Shown in pieces: positions 1-12,500 of a stretch of DNA of 64,000 nucleotides. Made by a program: the position numbers and the translations under genes. The notes beneath the pieces were generated by a model, which saw nothing but the letters and a program-made list of their open reading frames with translations, was not told the DNA's origin and made no database searches. Source of the stretch: Trogon surrucura (Eukaryota > Chordata > Aves > Trogoniformes > Trogonidae). Numbering within the stretch: the stretch's first letter is position 1; the number at the start of each line of letters is the position of its first letter. The stretch is from contig CM036629.1 of NCBI GenBank assembly GCA_020746105.1, positions 9,316,001-9,380,000 on the forward strand. The letters run 5' to 3'.

Positions 1-2879
1 TTTTTCCTGGGGAACTGTCCCAATCTGTCAAAATATTTGTAAATTGATTCAGTTTCTAGTGAAATTTGCTTTCATTAGCACAACAGAGAGACAGGGAAGA
101 CTTATGCCCAGTGGGAAGAAAAAAAGCAAAATTGCTTTCTGTTGCAGGTTGAGCAGCTCAGACCTAAGGCGTTTGCCTTGACAACTGTGTGAAGCCAGTA
201 CTCTCACTTAGCAGCTACCTCATTTCTGGGAGGAGATGTTTCATTTCATCAGACAGATTTCTCCAGGACTGAACAAGCACAAACAAAATGGTAGGTGACA
301 GAGGACGGCTCAGTATTTCAGTAGAAGAGGAACTCACTTGGAGAGGAGGACTATTTGAGATTTGTTCCTGTTTTTACCCCTGGCTCACTGTGTCCTTCTC
401 TTGTTTTCATCTTCTTTGTAATGAATTAGTGCCTCCTTCTGTATATTGGGATTCTCCATAGTCTGAAGATGCCTGGAGGCTGTGTGACAACTTATTATAA
501 TAGTTGAACAGAGGAGCTGGTAACTACTCCCTATCAGTTCTCCAGCAAATTCAGTGTCTCTGTTAGACCAGCCTCCTTGTAACTGACTCTGAGTGCACAG
601 GTGTGGGAATGAGATCACCTAGGCCTCTTGGCTTTCGAAATAAATTGCTGTGCTTTTAATGAGATAACACAAACCCCTGCATTAGACTCATCAGGCGGAG
701 ATGAACAATGTGTCCTGAGAAAATGGTGATGGGGGTAGGTATCATCATGGTGCACAATTGCTTTCCAAACTACCCTGGAGGAAGTTGTTTAAAGCGCAGG
801 ATGTGGGATCATTTTCAGGATGGAAAACACAGAAATACACCAGCACTGCTCACTCACATGGTCTTGAAGGCTGGTCTAGCATCAGCTGCCTGCAGGCTAC
901 CACGTCAGCTGCTATACCTGCAGTCATACTAAAGCTGTGAACTTGCAGCTGTAGAAATCCACGTTTTGATTTCACCCTGAAGAAAATAAGCCTTACAGTT
1001 CCTATCAATATATTGAACTTTAACTCTGTTGTATAAACCAGAAAATCCAGATCTCAGGTCTATTCTTAAAACCTAGTCCGTAGCAATGAAAATGAGAGTT
1101 TGATGTGTTTGCCAAAGCATGGAGATTTCTATGTGCAAAGGACTATGTGAGGCCTTGCAGAAGGGTTTGCAGGGCGCAGGAGCTGGTTGGGTTAGTTGTG
1201 TAACTCAGTCTGGGCTTTCAGTCTGGGCAGGAGCTGCATGTAGGGTAACTAGAGAAAAGAATATCATTGCTTTACACACGTGCAGTACCAAGCATTGACA
1301 ATGCTGTTTTGGCATAGTCCTGAACCCATCCTTTATGCCGCTGAATTAGGTTTACAGGTAGCCAGGTAAACAGGTAAACCTTGTTACAAAGCAGCACAGC
1401 TGACAGCAACCCTGTCTTGGCTGAGACTGTTGTGTGTGCTTCCAGCTGGGACCACTGCTCTTGATGTGTCTGGCTGTGACATAAGGCAGGCTCCTGTGGT
1501 TGTCTTTCCATCAAGACTCTTTGTCATGTTCTGACAGCTCCCAGGAATGCTAAAATATCATGCATTTTACACCAAAACCATGCAGTCTGGTTGGTGTCCA
1601 GATACCAGATCTGTGTTCAGGGTCTTCAGTACAGAAGACAGTTAGACCACTGATTATTTTGCTTATGGCTCCTTTGGCATTTTGGACTTCATGCTCATTG
1701 GTTAAGTGGCCAGATGTCCTCAAGTCATTGCATACAGCTGGACAATAAACTGTCTGCTACAGAGAAACAGCAAAGGCCTTCCGGTTTTATTAGGGCAAAA
1801 CCGACAGTTTTATTGACTGGCTTTTTGCCTTGATCATATTTACAATGTTACACTAGACCTATTTAAATCATTTCAGTAGCAAGCTGGACAGTCTCTGAAA
1901 GCAGTTCCCATTCCAGCCTGAAGAAGAGGTAACTGCTTAATGGATATGATGAGCTGCTGTATAGCCACATTTTAATATGAAAAATAATGATTCCTCTGTA
2001 ACAGCTGACACTTCGGTTTGCTGTAGGCAAAATACAGCTTTGATAGAGTACATTGCCAAAATGACCCCAACTAGTTTGAGAAGCCCAATGCACTAGCAAA
2101 TCAGTGCTTTTACTACCTGTGTACAAAACATGATTTTATGGTTTTGTACATGACAGAATCTGCTGCAGATATTGTTATTAATGCAAGTTGAATAAACAAA
2201 TACAAAAACAACCCAAAGAGCAAAGCCAAGAGCAAGTACCAGTCCACATCAAATGAATTAAGTAGTTGATAAATGAAGGATTCCCTGCAGCTCTGTCTGT
2301 GGGGCTGTTTCTCAGGCTGTGGTTTTGTCGGCCACTGCTGCTCTGTAAGACAGCGGAAGGTCTTCTGTCAAAGAAGAAGAAACTCCTCTCTAAAAAGCCG
2401 ATGTGCATTCCCACAAATCCAAACAAGCAGAGTGTGTGTGCACACAAAATTAGCAGTGTATATATCTTACCTAGTTGTAAATTAAATTATTGCTGCAGCT
2501 TGACAAAACGTGATCTTAGGAAGGTGAGATATTCCTTTATTCTAGAGACACGATTTTGAAAAACTATTCTAGGAAATGGAGCTACACTCCTCTTAATATG
2601 CTGTCCTGGCCTGCTGCCACACACGTACCTCACCTGTCCCAGCCCCCCGGGGTGCTCCAGCAGAGGTGCTGCCTGTGTCGCTGGGGAGCAACTTGACAGC
2701 CTCTCGAGTGTTTACATTAATGGCTGCACTTAATCCTGATCGTATCAGAGTTTTTTCTTTTGTTGGCTTTATTCTTTTTCACTAATGCAGAGAAAGTCGG
2801 GATTTTAGAACCACTGTGCTGGAAAATGTCACGCAAATATTACTAACCCGTGAAACCAGCAGGAGCTTTGCAGAGCACA
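1..2879. other. Intergenic DNA, no gene recognised
   Basis: This is AT-rich sequence with stop codons in all frames. Open frames are short (under about 100 codons) and none resembles a known protein. I see no CR1 or LTR match and no exon-like block with convincing splice sites. Confidence 0.6.
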
Positions 2880-3125
2880 CTGCCGGATCAGGCTGTTTGA
2901 CCAGGCTGCGGATACGGGCAGCGCACGCCTGGCAGGAAAGGTCTCGGACGAAGTATAAGTGGGAAGTTATGGGAGTTTGGCGGCACCGGGACGCGGGGCC
3001 GGTGCTGCCCGCCCGGAGCGGGCGCGGTGCGGGCGCGATGCCGGCGCGGGGCGGCAGGGGGGGCTGGTGCTGCAGGAACGGGCGAGGGCCCCGCCGGCCC
3101 GGCCGCTGTCACACGCCGTGAAGGC
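2880..3125. promoter_or_regulatory. Small isolated CpG island
   Basis: Base composition changes abruptly from AT-rich flanks to a roughly 250-bp block dense in CpG and GGGCG-type GC boxes, for example around 3000-3060. A TATA-like TATAAG sits at 2954-2959 near its left edge, in the + orientation. In vertebrates such islands usually mark promoters or unmethylated regulatory elements. No coding exon can be tied to this one, so it could be the start of a non-coding transcript, an orphan island, or simply a GC-rich patch. The island is seen in the sequence; promoter function is inferred. Confidence 0.45.
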
Positions 3126-3360
3126 TGCGTGTTGTATTGGTTTAATAGTAAGAGGCGGGGAGAAAAGGAGAGTATTTCCAGGGTCTCGTTTCTCTGGCTA
3201 TTAGAGTTAATGTCGCTTAGGGAAAAGGAAAGTGGTGAATATTAAGAACTTCCACTCAAAAATGCATGAAATAGAAGACCGCGTGTCTAACAATTTGACT
3301 AAGCTCACCGCAAGGCTATGCTCAAAATGGATTGCTTTCGTCGTTTTTAAATGACTTAAG

Positions 3361-3546
3361 TAAAAAAAAAAAAAAAAAGAAAAGAAACAAACAAAACCCA
3401 AACCACCCTGCAACCCAAAAAAAAAACCAAGCAGCAACCACTGCCCCCACAAAAAAACACCCAACAAAAACCAGCCCTTCTCCTCTCCCCCCCTCAAAAA
3501 AAAACATGAAAAAAAAACCCAAACCCAAAAAATAACAAAACCACAA
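3361..3546. repeat. A/C-rich low-complexity tract
   Basis: About 185 bp consists almost only of A and C on the + strand. It starts with a run of 17 A (3362-3378) and continues as irregular AAAC, AAACCC and CCCC units with very few G or T. It is not a regular microsatellite. An old retrotransposon poly(A) tail that degenerated is one possible origin. Open frames crossing it (poly-Lys/Pro on one strand, poly-Phe/Gly on the other) are composition artefacts. Confidence 0.8.
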
Positions 3547-6500
3547 ACTTGCAAATTTAAGAAGCTCTGTATGAGCTTGCTGGAAGACCCAGGAATGTCT
3601 CCATCCTCACCTGACTGGGAGAGTGCTGGAGAAACATGTATACATACATGATGAAGGGCACAGCTAAAGAGGGATACAAATGAGGTAGTTTCAGAAAAGT
3701 TTGGAAAGAAAAAAGTACTGTGACATATCTGAGTACTATGAATATGCCAGCAAACTAAAGAGAAGGATATAGGTATTGTACAACAAAGTTTATTTCAGAT
3801 TCTCGCTTCTGTACTAAGAATATAAAACAATTCAATTGTTTCGGTCTATTATCTCCTATCTGTCAGGTTTGCAGAGCTGAAACCTTAACTATAACGTAAG
3901 TTGTTGCATCTCATCTGACTTCAGTAAGTAATGGCAACATATATCAGCTGTCTCTCACTGTGCATCCCCCTCCGTCCCTGCCAAATCTTTGACCTTTTCT
4001 GAGAAGCCCTCCTTTGTTTGACAAGTCTTCTGTGTTTCTATGCTGAGTCTTAGGATGATTTAACTTGCTCTTCAGTCTCATGAAGTTTGCATTGTTCTTA
4101 GCTGTGGTGGTTGCTTCCTAATAGCATTGCAGTTGTTTCCTTAAGATCTCTTACCTGCATTTGCTGTTTGTACTTAGGTAAGTAAGCATGTCTCTCTCCA
4201 AGTTCTCTGTATTCTACTAGGTAACTTAAAATGAATATGTCTAGGGCTTATAAATCAGCATTGTATGTAACTCCTTTGTTGCCTCCAGCATGTTGCTGAA
4301 ATAGCTTGTGTAAAAATTAGGGAAAATTCCACTTGATATCATTGATTTTCTTTCTGGCTAGAGCAAGTGTTTGTTTAGCAGCCACAAACTTCTTTGAACA
4401 TATTAGAGCTTACAAAGGGAGTATGATATATGTCCACTTGTTTGCCATGTCAAAGGTGCTGCATTTCTGGATGAGAGTAAAAGTCTCATGATTCAGCTAC
4501 TTAAGCACTGAAGTTATCCAGATTTTCAGAAGGACTTTGCTGCCATTTGAACAGCTCAGTGAGAAAACTACTGGACTCTAAAAATGTGTCTGGAAATGAG
4601 GGAGACCACTGAGGTCTTCTTTGCTGTTTCAAGGATGTCACAATGGTATTTACGGTTCCAAAAATCCAGACCCAAGTGGATTTGTAGTGTTTTCTAAGTA
4701 AAAGCTGATAGCTGTTGCTGCTAAGTAAAAGAAAACACTGTAACACTATCTCCGGGGATTTGGACAGGATAAATGTGTAAACTGCCTAAGCTGCTATGTA
4801 TTAGCATAAATCCATGGGTCAAATCATTATTTGTAATTTGAAGTTTCCTGAAATCCTTCTAAAGAGACACCAGGAAGAAGCTGCATAATTATTTTTGTTT
4901 TGCCTAATGAGCCTGGCTAAGTAGAAGGTCACCTCAAAGTAGAATTTTTCGAGGATACCAACATTTTCACATCCTATGCTGCGTGTCTGATAAAGTAGCT
5001 GGATCTTGAGATGTGTGCTTCACTAATTGAAGGTCATATTAGCATGAATGGGTCTAACCTTGGCTGGTAGCTACCTTTTCAATTTAATATTGATTTTCTT
5101 ATAAAGCAGAAATATGTTTTTCCTACAAGAGTTACCCTTCATAATGCAATGTCATCAAATCTAACGTAGAATTCTATATTCACATCTAACAATAATTGAA
5201 TCTTCTCCCCGTTCTAAATAATTAGAATGAATGAATAGAAATAAAACCCATGTGCGATAGTAAAGATGTAAAAATGTCATATGTGTGTATGTATATGAAA
5301 CATCATGCTGTTTCTATGATGAATTAAGGCTTTGTTGATCATAAGCAATAAAAGAATCAGTTGTATTACAACACATAACTTCAGTGAGGGTTTCCAGGAC
5401 CTTTGAAATGAATGCAGTGTTGATGAATATGGAAAAGGTTTCTTTATGGGATTTAGAAGTGAAGTGACAATGCAGCATCTGGCCAACAAGTCCATGTGAC
5501 TATTGGTACAAGGGTATAAATATCATCCAGAGCTGCAAGCACAAGTTAAAGATGTGGCATATACAACCATTTGTTATCTCCTGTGCAAAAGAACTGTTGA
5601 CTTTATCAAGAAACATAATAAATAAAACTTTCTGTTGTTTAGATTTTATTGCAGGGCTTTGAAGCTTCCAGTGCTGGCTGCGGTCAGCAGCAGGATACTT
5701 GCCTCAATGATCCGTTGCTCCTAATCAGGTCAGTCGTTTCTTATGAATGTAAAACTAGCACTTACTAGGTACTTAGGTCTTATTTTACAATTGGGAAGTG
5801 TTCTGAGGAAGGGGTATGACTCAGGTTTGTAACAGTTGCAGATTCTATTCAAGTAGCAGGAAGTCAGGTGCATTTTTAGAGTATTTGGAGCTAATGGAAA
5901 GCAAAGTGTTTTAAAATGAATCTCAACTGATAAAACCATGATCCTAAATCAAAGTTCTCTGTACATTTGCAAATGCTGTCCAGCACAACTGGCTACAATT
6001 GCCACCTAGATGTTAAAGATATCAGTCACCATAGATAAGCAGTTATCAGATGTACAAGTTCGCATATAAAATAGCTCTTGAAAGGTCCCAGAATTAAAAC
6101 TGCCTAGTTCCGTGTGGCTCTACTTAGTCTTACTCCACCAGAGACCCCCTTCTGAATGTTGTCTCCTTACTGATTTGGGACATAATGGAGAATTAGATTA
6201 ATGATAACTGGAATAGTAGCATCATATAGAATCTTAGGAAGGGGAGAAATTACGGCTGCCTGAAGTTACAGCATCAGTATGTGACTCTTGGGAGATTTTT
6301 GTGCCACAAGCTGAATTTCTTGTCAGGGCAATTGGCATTATTGATCAAAGGTTTGGGTTTGTTTTTTTTTTTTCCCTGCATTTGAATGAGAAGGAATTAT
6401 AATAGTAAAGTTAAAATTCTTTTAAAGATAAGAATTTTTGGCCCTACTGGAGAATGCTGAGGCAGGAGACAACTCTGAAGGGATGCCTCTCTGTTTCTGA

Positions 6501-9500
6501 GTAATTGGACAGCAGGATCCCAAGGCAATTTGTTTGTTATAGAATCTTCCTCGCAAAGCTCTTTGCTGAAATATGTGGATTCTTGAGATGTGTCACCCTG
6601 AAAAAAAATCAGCATAGGGTTTCCTGCAATTTAATTTTGTACACATCAACACATTTCTTGATTACACTTCAAGCTTTCAAAAAGGATGCCAGTGTTTTCC
6701 TGCACTAAAATTAGGACTTAAATCTTCATCCAGTTGTTTTTACTCACAGCACTGCTCTCTGTGGACAGAAGCAGGCAATCTTCACATGCTTTGTTCTCTA
6801 TCCACAGCCCTTGGCATATGTTCAGTGGCATTGCGTAGACCAAGACGTTAATGCAAGCTCTGTTTTCCCAAACGCTGCCAGATGAGAAAAATGGTTAGCT
6901 AAACTCAGGTGAGTTATTTTTCACAGTTGTTGGGTTTTGGTTTTTTTAATAATAGGTCAGGGGAAGAAAAGCCTCATTACAATCACAATATATGCCATGC
7001 ATAAACCCTGATTTGCAACTGCAGGGGAACACTGTATTCTGGATTTCCTGTCACTTGTAGACAGCGTCTATCACTTCAGAGCTACAGCAAGGGAGAACTA
7101 GAATGCTGCCTTTCTCTGCTCCCAGGTACTGCTCTGTTCTGCAGTGCCATGGTGAAATATTAATTACATTTATCAGAACAGGATTAAATGTGAAATGAAT
7201 GATTAATTATTTGGCACTGGAATAGATTACTGTCCAGGGTTTATGTATTCATTAATTACTTGTTAAATCAAAATGACACTATTTTGGAGGAGGAGCCATC
7301 TTTTCAGTTGTGTTGGTGCACTGGATGTACAATTGATTTGGTATTCATAGGTGGCTTATGTAACAAAATAATTGCCATGATAATTTATTCTACTTCTTAA
7401 GCATGATAAAGAAACCTTTAAGTGTGTAGTCCACAGTTTACTTTCTTGCAGGTCTTGGCCTTTTCTGTCTTCTATGATGCTTTGAAAGTATAGGATTTAG
7501 TGTAACCTGTCCTCGATAGATTTTTGCTATCACAGCAGAAGGAATAGGCTGGAATGGATTTAGCAGGGGAACATACTATCAAGAGAGCAGATAAATGTGA
7601 GCCTTCCCTGTTGGATGATCCGCCTGCCCAGTACCTCCACTAGTGTGGTCATACTGTACCAGAAGTGATGTTACACAGTTCATCTGTATTCTTCACCTGG
7701 ATGTGACAGCAGGAGGCTCATATTGATGATTGTGTCTGAAATATATGTCTCAGTGTATTTCTGAGCTGACAAGACTTTTCAGGAACTTTGGGAAGGCTCC
7801 ACTTCTGTTTTGATGGTGCTGTATATGTGGAGATTGTGCTTTGTGGTATTTTCACTTAATTTTTATGGGGCTGATGTCAAGATCGACTAGTTACTGCAGT
7901 GATTGCTTGGATCTGATAGCATTTTATGCATATAGTGGCACAGACTGAAGGCTGACAAATAGATTCAGCTTTGCCATTTTCTGCCTCTTTTAATGCCTTC
8001 TTTTTTAACTGGTGGCCATGCTGTTCCTCATCATCTTCAGTTTCTATTAAATAGCTGCCAGGTTGCCCTGAATGGGAGAGTAGCAGGCCTTGTAGTCATA
8101 TGTGCCATTCAACTCTTATCTGATATTTTGTGAATGATAAAAGCCATTATGTATATGCCTTTGTTTTCTTTGCATAAGGAATTCCAGTTTCTTCTCAAAA
8201 GACCTGTGCTCATGATGGTCGTTGTTGAATAAAGTGACAGTTTGCCACTATGTGACTGAAGGTTTACTAGCATAGCCAAGTAAATACCTATCCTTCAGCT
8301 TTTTGCTTTCTCTGGTCTTGGCATTGTTATACTGCAGCCTCTTGGTGGTCCTGACTATGAACTTCATTGACACAGGAGCACATCAATTCCTTTGCAAAGC
8401 AGCACATATTACTGGAAGTGCAGAATCACAAGCTACAGGCTTTTAGTGTTAATAAGAGGTGCAGAGACTGATTAAAAACAGATTCTGTCCAGGTCTATGT
8501 GGATTCTGCAATGTGAAGAGAAAATAATAGAACTGGTCAGAAGCCCAAGTACTTCTAGAAATAAAAAATGGAGAAAAAGGGTCAAAATGTGTGAACACAT
8601 TTGAAAATATTAATCTTCCCCAAACACCCACCTCCTCTGAACCCTCTTCCTCCCAAGATCTCAGCTGTTTTGAACACTGCAAGGAACCACAGGAAGCAAC
8701 TGCAATGAGTCAGTTATCCTTTTAGGAAAGCCCTGAAATTCCTGGGCTCAAGAAACAATATTATGTGTGCAGCCCTGCTGAGAGATGCTAAAGAACATAT
8801 CACACTGAAGATGTGAAATACCACATCAAATCAATAAATGAGCCTCTGACTATCCAGAAACCGTGGTACAGATACTTACTTCTGCCTCATTTAAATAAAT
8901 CCATGAGTATCAGGGATCAAGTTGTGTCTCCCAGTGGTGCTGTGTCCTGAAAGGGCATCTGCTAATGTAAGTGTAGGGGACATTGTGGAGGAACGTGCTT
9001 TTTCTGCAAAGTGTTTCCCAGGTTTGGGAGGCTGCTGGATTTGTGAGTTGTCATATTTATTAACCAATTCCCACTGCTCGCCATCAATATTAAAAATGAC
9101 AACGCCATTTTTTTTTAATCCTGGACTGACTGTATTGTGTTGGTCTGAGTAATAACATTCTTTATTTTTAAGTTGAGAGTGTTTTGTTTATGTACTCTAT
9201 CCACAAGGGAAAATATACTTCTGCTATTGCTGCAACGCACAAGTGACAGTTAAATCTAATAAGTTAATCTAGACTTCTGGAAACAAAATTAAATTTTCAA
9301 ATAAAGGCAAACTGACAGCTAAGGCATAAATCTTTTATTTAAAATAGAAAATAACCCCATTCAAATCCAATCAGGGAAGACAGATGTACATAAAAAACAA
9401 GTAGAGATAGGATATATGGTGCATAAATTTGCTATATCTTTGTGATAGATCAAACAGGGTGACCTTAAAAATGTTCCTAAAACATCAGCTAAAATATGAA

Positions 9501-12500
9501 ATTTGCATATATTTAAATACTGCTTGTTAATGTAAGATGGACCAGAAAGAATGTTAACACTGAAAGTAAAATACAGCACAGGTGTAAAGTGTAAAACAGA
9601 AAGGTCACATTAGCTATCAGAGTGGCTGAAATGTAAATATTTACTAGCTTGGTGCTGGCAGGAAGTTCTATAAATGAGAAATATTATCTTCTACTGTTAA
9701 TATATATACTTAGGTAAAATATTTAGCTGAAGAAAGAAGACCTTGATTCAGCAAAGTTCCTAATTAACTTCAGACATCCTCTTAGATCCAAATTACCTTA
9801 ATGGGACTACTCACAGATGCCATTTTACTAGAGGCAAGGGCAGGTCCCTCTGATGAAGTGTGCTATCAGGATCACAGAAGAATGCTGCAAAATTTTACCT
9901 GCCTTTGGAGTTGCAAAAGGAATCATTTATACTCGGATTTCTCAGGTTTTGTTTTTTTTTTTTTTTTTCTGGGTGCAAATTTGTGGTAGATTATTGGGTT
10001 TGCTTAAGCAAAGCATTGGATCAGATCATTACTTGGAAGGTAGCTTTCATTTCTTATTCAGGAGAGAAAACAAAGCTTCTCAAGAGGACCAGATATTAAA
10101 CCATAAGGAGCTCTTTTGTGTAGACAAAAAGCTGCCTGGGGTTTCTTGATTCCTGCTCTGTCATTCTCTCCTGGACACGTTCTCCTCTGTCACCCTATCC
10201 TCACAGCAGTGCATAAGCCATGCTGCTTCCTGGGATAGGATGTGTTTAGACTTGGTCCTCCCAGATGTCTGCAGTGAGTATTTGGCTTTTTCATCATATT
10301 CTTAGAATAGGAATTTCTCCAACTACGTAGGCAATGGCATAGGCACCTCTCATTCAGCTACCGCGCCCTTAAAGAGTTTGAGACTGACTTGTCCATCTGG
10401 TTGTCCCTAGAAATACATTGTAATTATCTCCTGGTTCCTAATAAATCTGGGTTTTCTAGAGATTTCTGCTGTAATTGGATCAGTCATTAATGTAGCCCAG
10501 ATTTTTCACAGTATTCTGCTGAGATTACATCTGTTCCAATAGAGTGACCCAGTTAAAGTCAAGGTACCTGTGTGACTAAGAAAAGGAAAATCTATTTGTA
10601 AAATGTTATAGATATTTTGATGTACAATATCACAATAAAACAAATGTTGTTAATTATGATAGCATTGTCCAGTCCCTGGGAACAGCAGGTGGCTGTGCGG
10701 ATGCCTTTCCAGCAATCCAGACATGGACATAGGTACTGACAGGCACAAGGGGTATTTATCCTTTAAATTTGCTTGTTTGGTGTTTTGTTCTGTTAGCTCA
10801 TTAATGTTCTTTAAGGTAGATTTTGTGAAAGATTTGCTGAAAGATTTGTGAAAGTGATATAATTCTGAAAGGTCTCTTTTGTATTCATTCCTAGAAGGAG
10901 TGTAAGTTCTTCAAGCCATTGATTAGTGACAAATGCCATCTTTTGAGAAGTTCTCTTAGTCTTTGGGATGTCTATTTTGAAGGTCACTTCCATTTATTAA
11001 AGGCTTGCAACTGTATACCTGAGTTTTTAATGAATTTTCAGTATTGTTTTTAGCTTTTGCAATACTGCTCCACAGGAAAAAAAAAGTCAGACAGATTTTT
11101 AAAACATTACCCAGAAAGCTACGTACTGAGTTAATATTACGTTGTCACAGGTCAAGTTAGATTGTTGATGTCACATCTGTATTGCATAACAAGAGACAAT
11201 TCAAAATTTGAGGTGGAATGTATGTGCGACGTGGGAATACCGTCTTCCCACTGCCAGCTATTTGTGGTTGCTCAGGCTGTGTGTATAGACTGCTGATAAA
11301 GCAATAGAAAATAGCCAGAGGAGCTTGCAATAAAATTGTGTAGGTTAATCACTGTTTTCCCTTGAATAAGTGTCATCCTACGGATCTGGGGCCCCTTTCT
11401 TTGGCCCTATTTGCTGAGGAGTGTCATTCCGTGTGTTATCTGTGTAAGGCAGGATTTGGTACATCATAAAAAGCACAAGTCTCTCACTATTCCTTGCTGA
11501 GAGCTCTTCCTGCACATGGCAGGGATCTGTCGTTCAGTAACAAAGGTCTTAGACTCAAGTCTCTACTGATGATCCGTGTTTTGGTGTGTTATGTTCGCAC
11601 TGTCTCACCTCACGAAAACAGATTGTTGAAGAGTAGGTCCTTCACACTGTGGGAACCTCAAATCCAGGTCATCTGTTAAAGATTTGATCTGTGACAAAAA
11701 CTTTTCTGTACGTTGTTATAAAAACACATGCCTTGGTAGGAGACATTTTAGAAATGCTGCTTGCAAGAACACATTAGGGTAAAATTTAAAATTTACCTTG
11801 TATTCCCAGTACTATGAAAACTGAACTCTGCTTCCGGGAGTGTATATACTTCATTCATATACTGTTTTCTTTCATCACTGACTTGAAACATTTGGCTGCT
11901 TTGTAGACTGATTTGGGTTATAGAACCATTAGAGCTTGCTAATTTAGGGAAATGAGGTTCATTTGTTTACAAGAGGCCTGTTCAAAAAATGATGTGTTGT
12001 TCCAGTGTGGTCTTTCCCACAGATTAACCACAGTAGATTATGTGTATTGGGGCAGCCAAAATACAAGTAGACAATTAGCTTTTCTACCAGAGACTAGTTT
12101 TGTTAACGTTCCCTTGATTTGACAGCTGGAATAGATGAATGTCATTACTGACCTTTTCAATTTTACAGCTTCTTCACTTTCATAACTCCAACTCCTGCAG
12201 CTGCAGCATGGAAATGAACTTTAATAATGTTCCCCAAACTCTTGAAAACGCTTTACTTAACAGTTACATTTTACAGTACTCTAAACAATATGAACCTTTC
12301 ATATCACTGCTTTTAAAGCCACAGACTAAATCCAACTAGCATTAGCAAGTATGTAGCAGACATTTCTTCACTTTTTTTGTGGAGCAGATCTCAATAACCA
12401 GATATTAGGTATCCACATTGGATTGTGATTTATGACGATGGAAAAAATTGCTCTGCTTTGAGTTTTAATTATTGCTGAAGATATTCTCTAGGTTCTGCTC

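Noticed and set aside
3207-3554. Phe/Gly-rich open frame on the - strand and Lys/Pro-rich one on the + strand
   Set aside because: Both are translations of the A/C-rich low-complexity tract.
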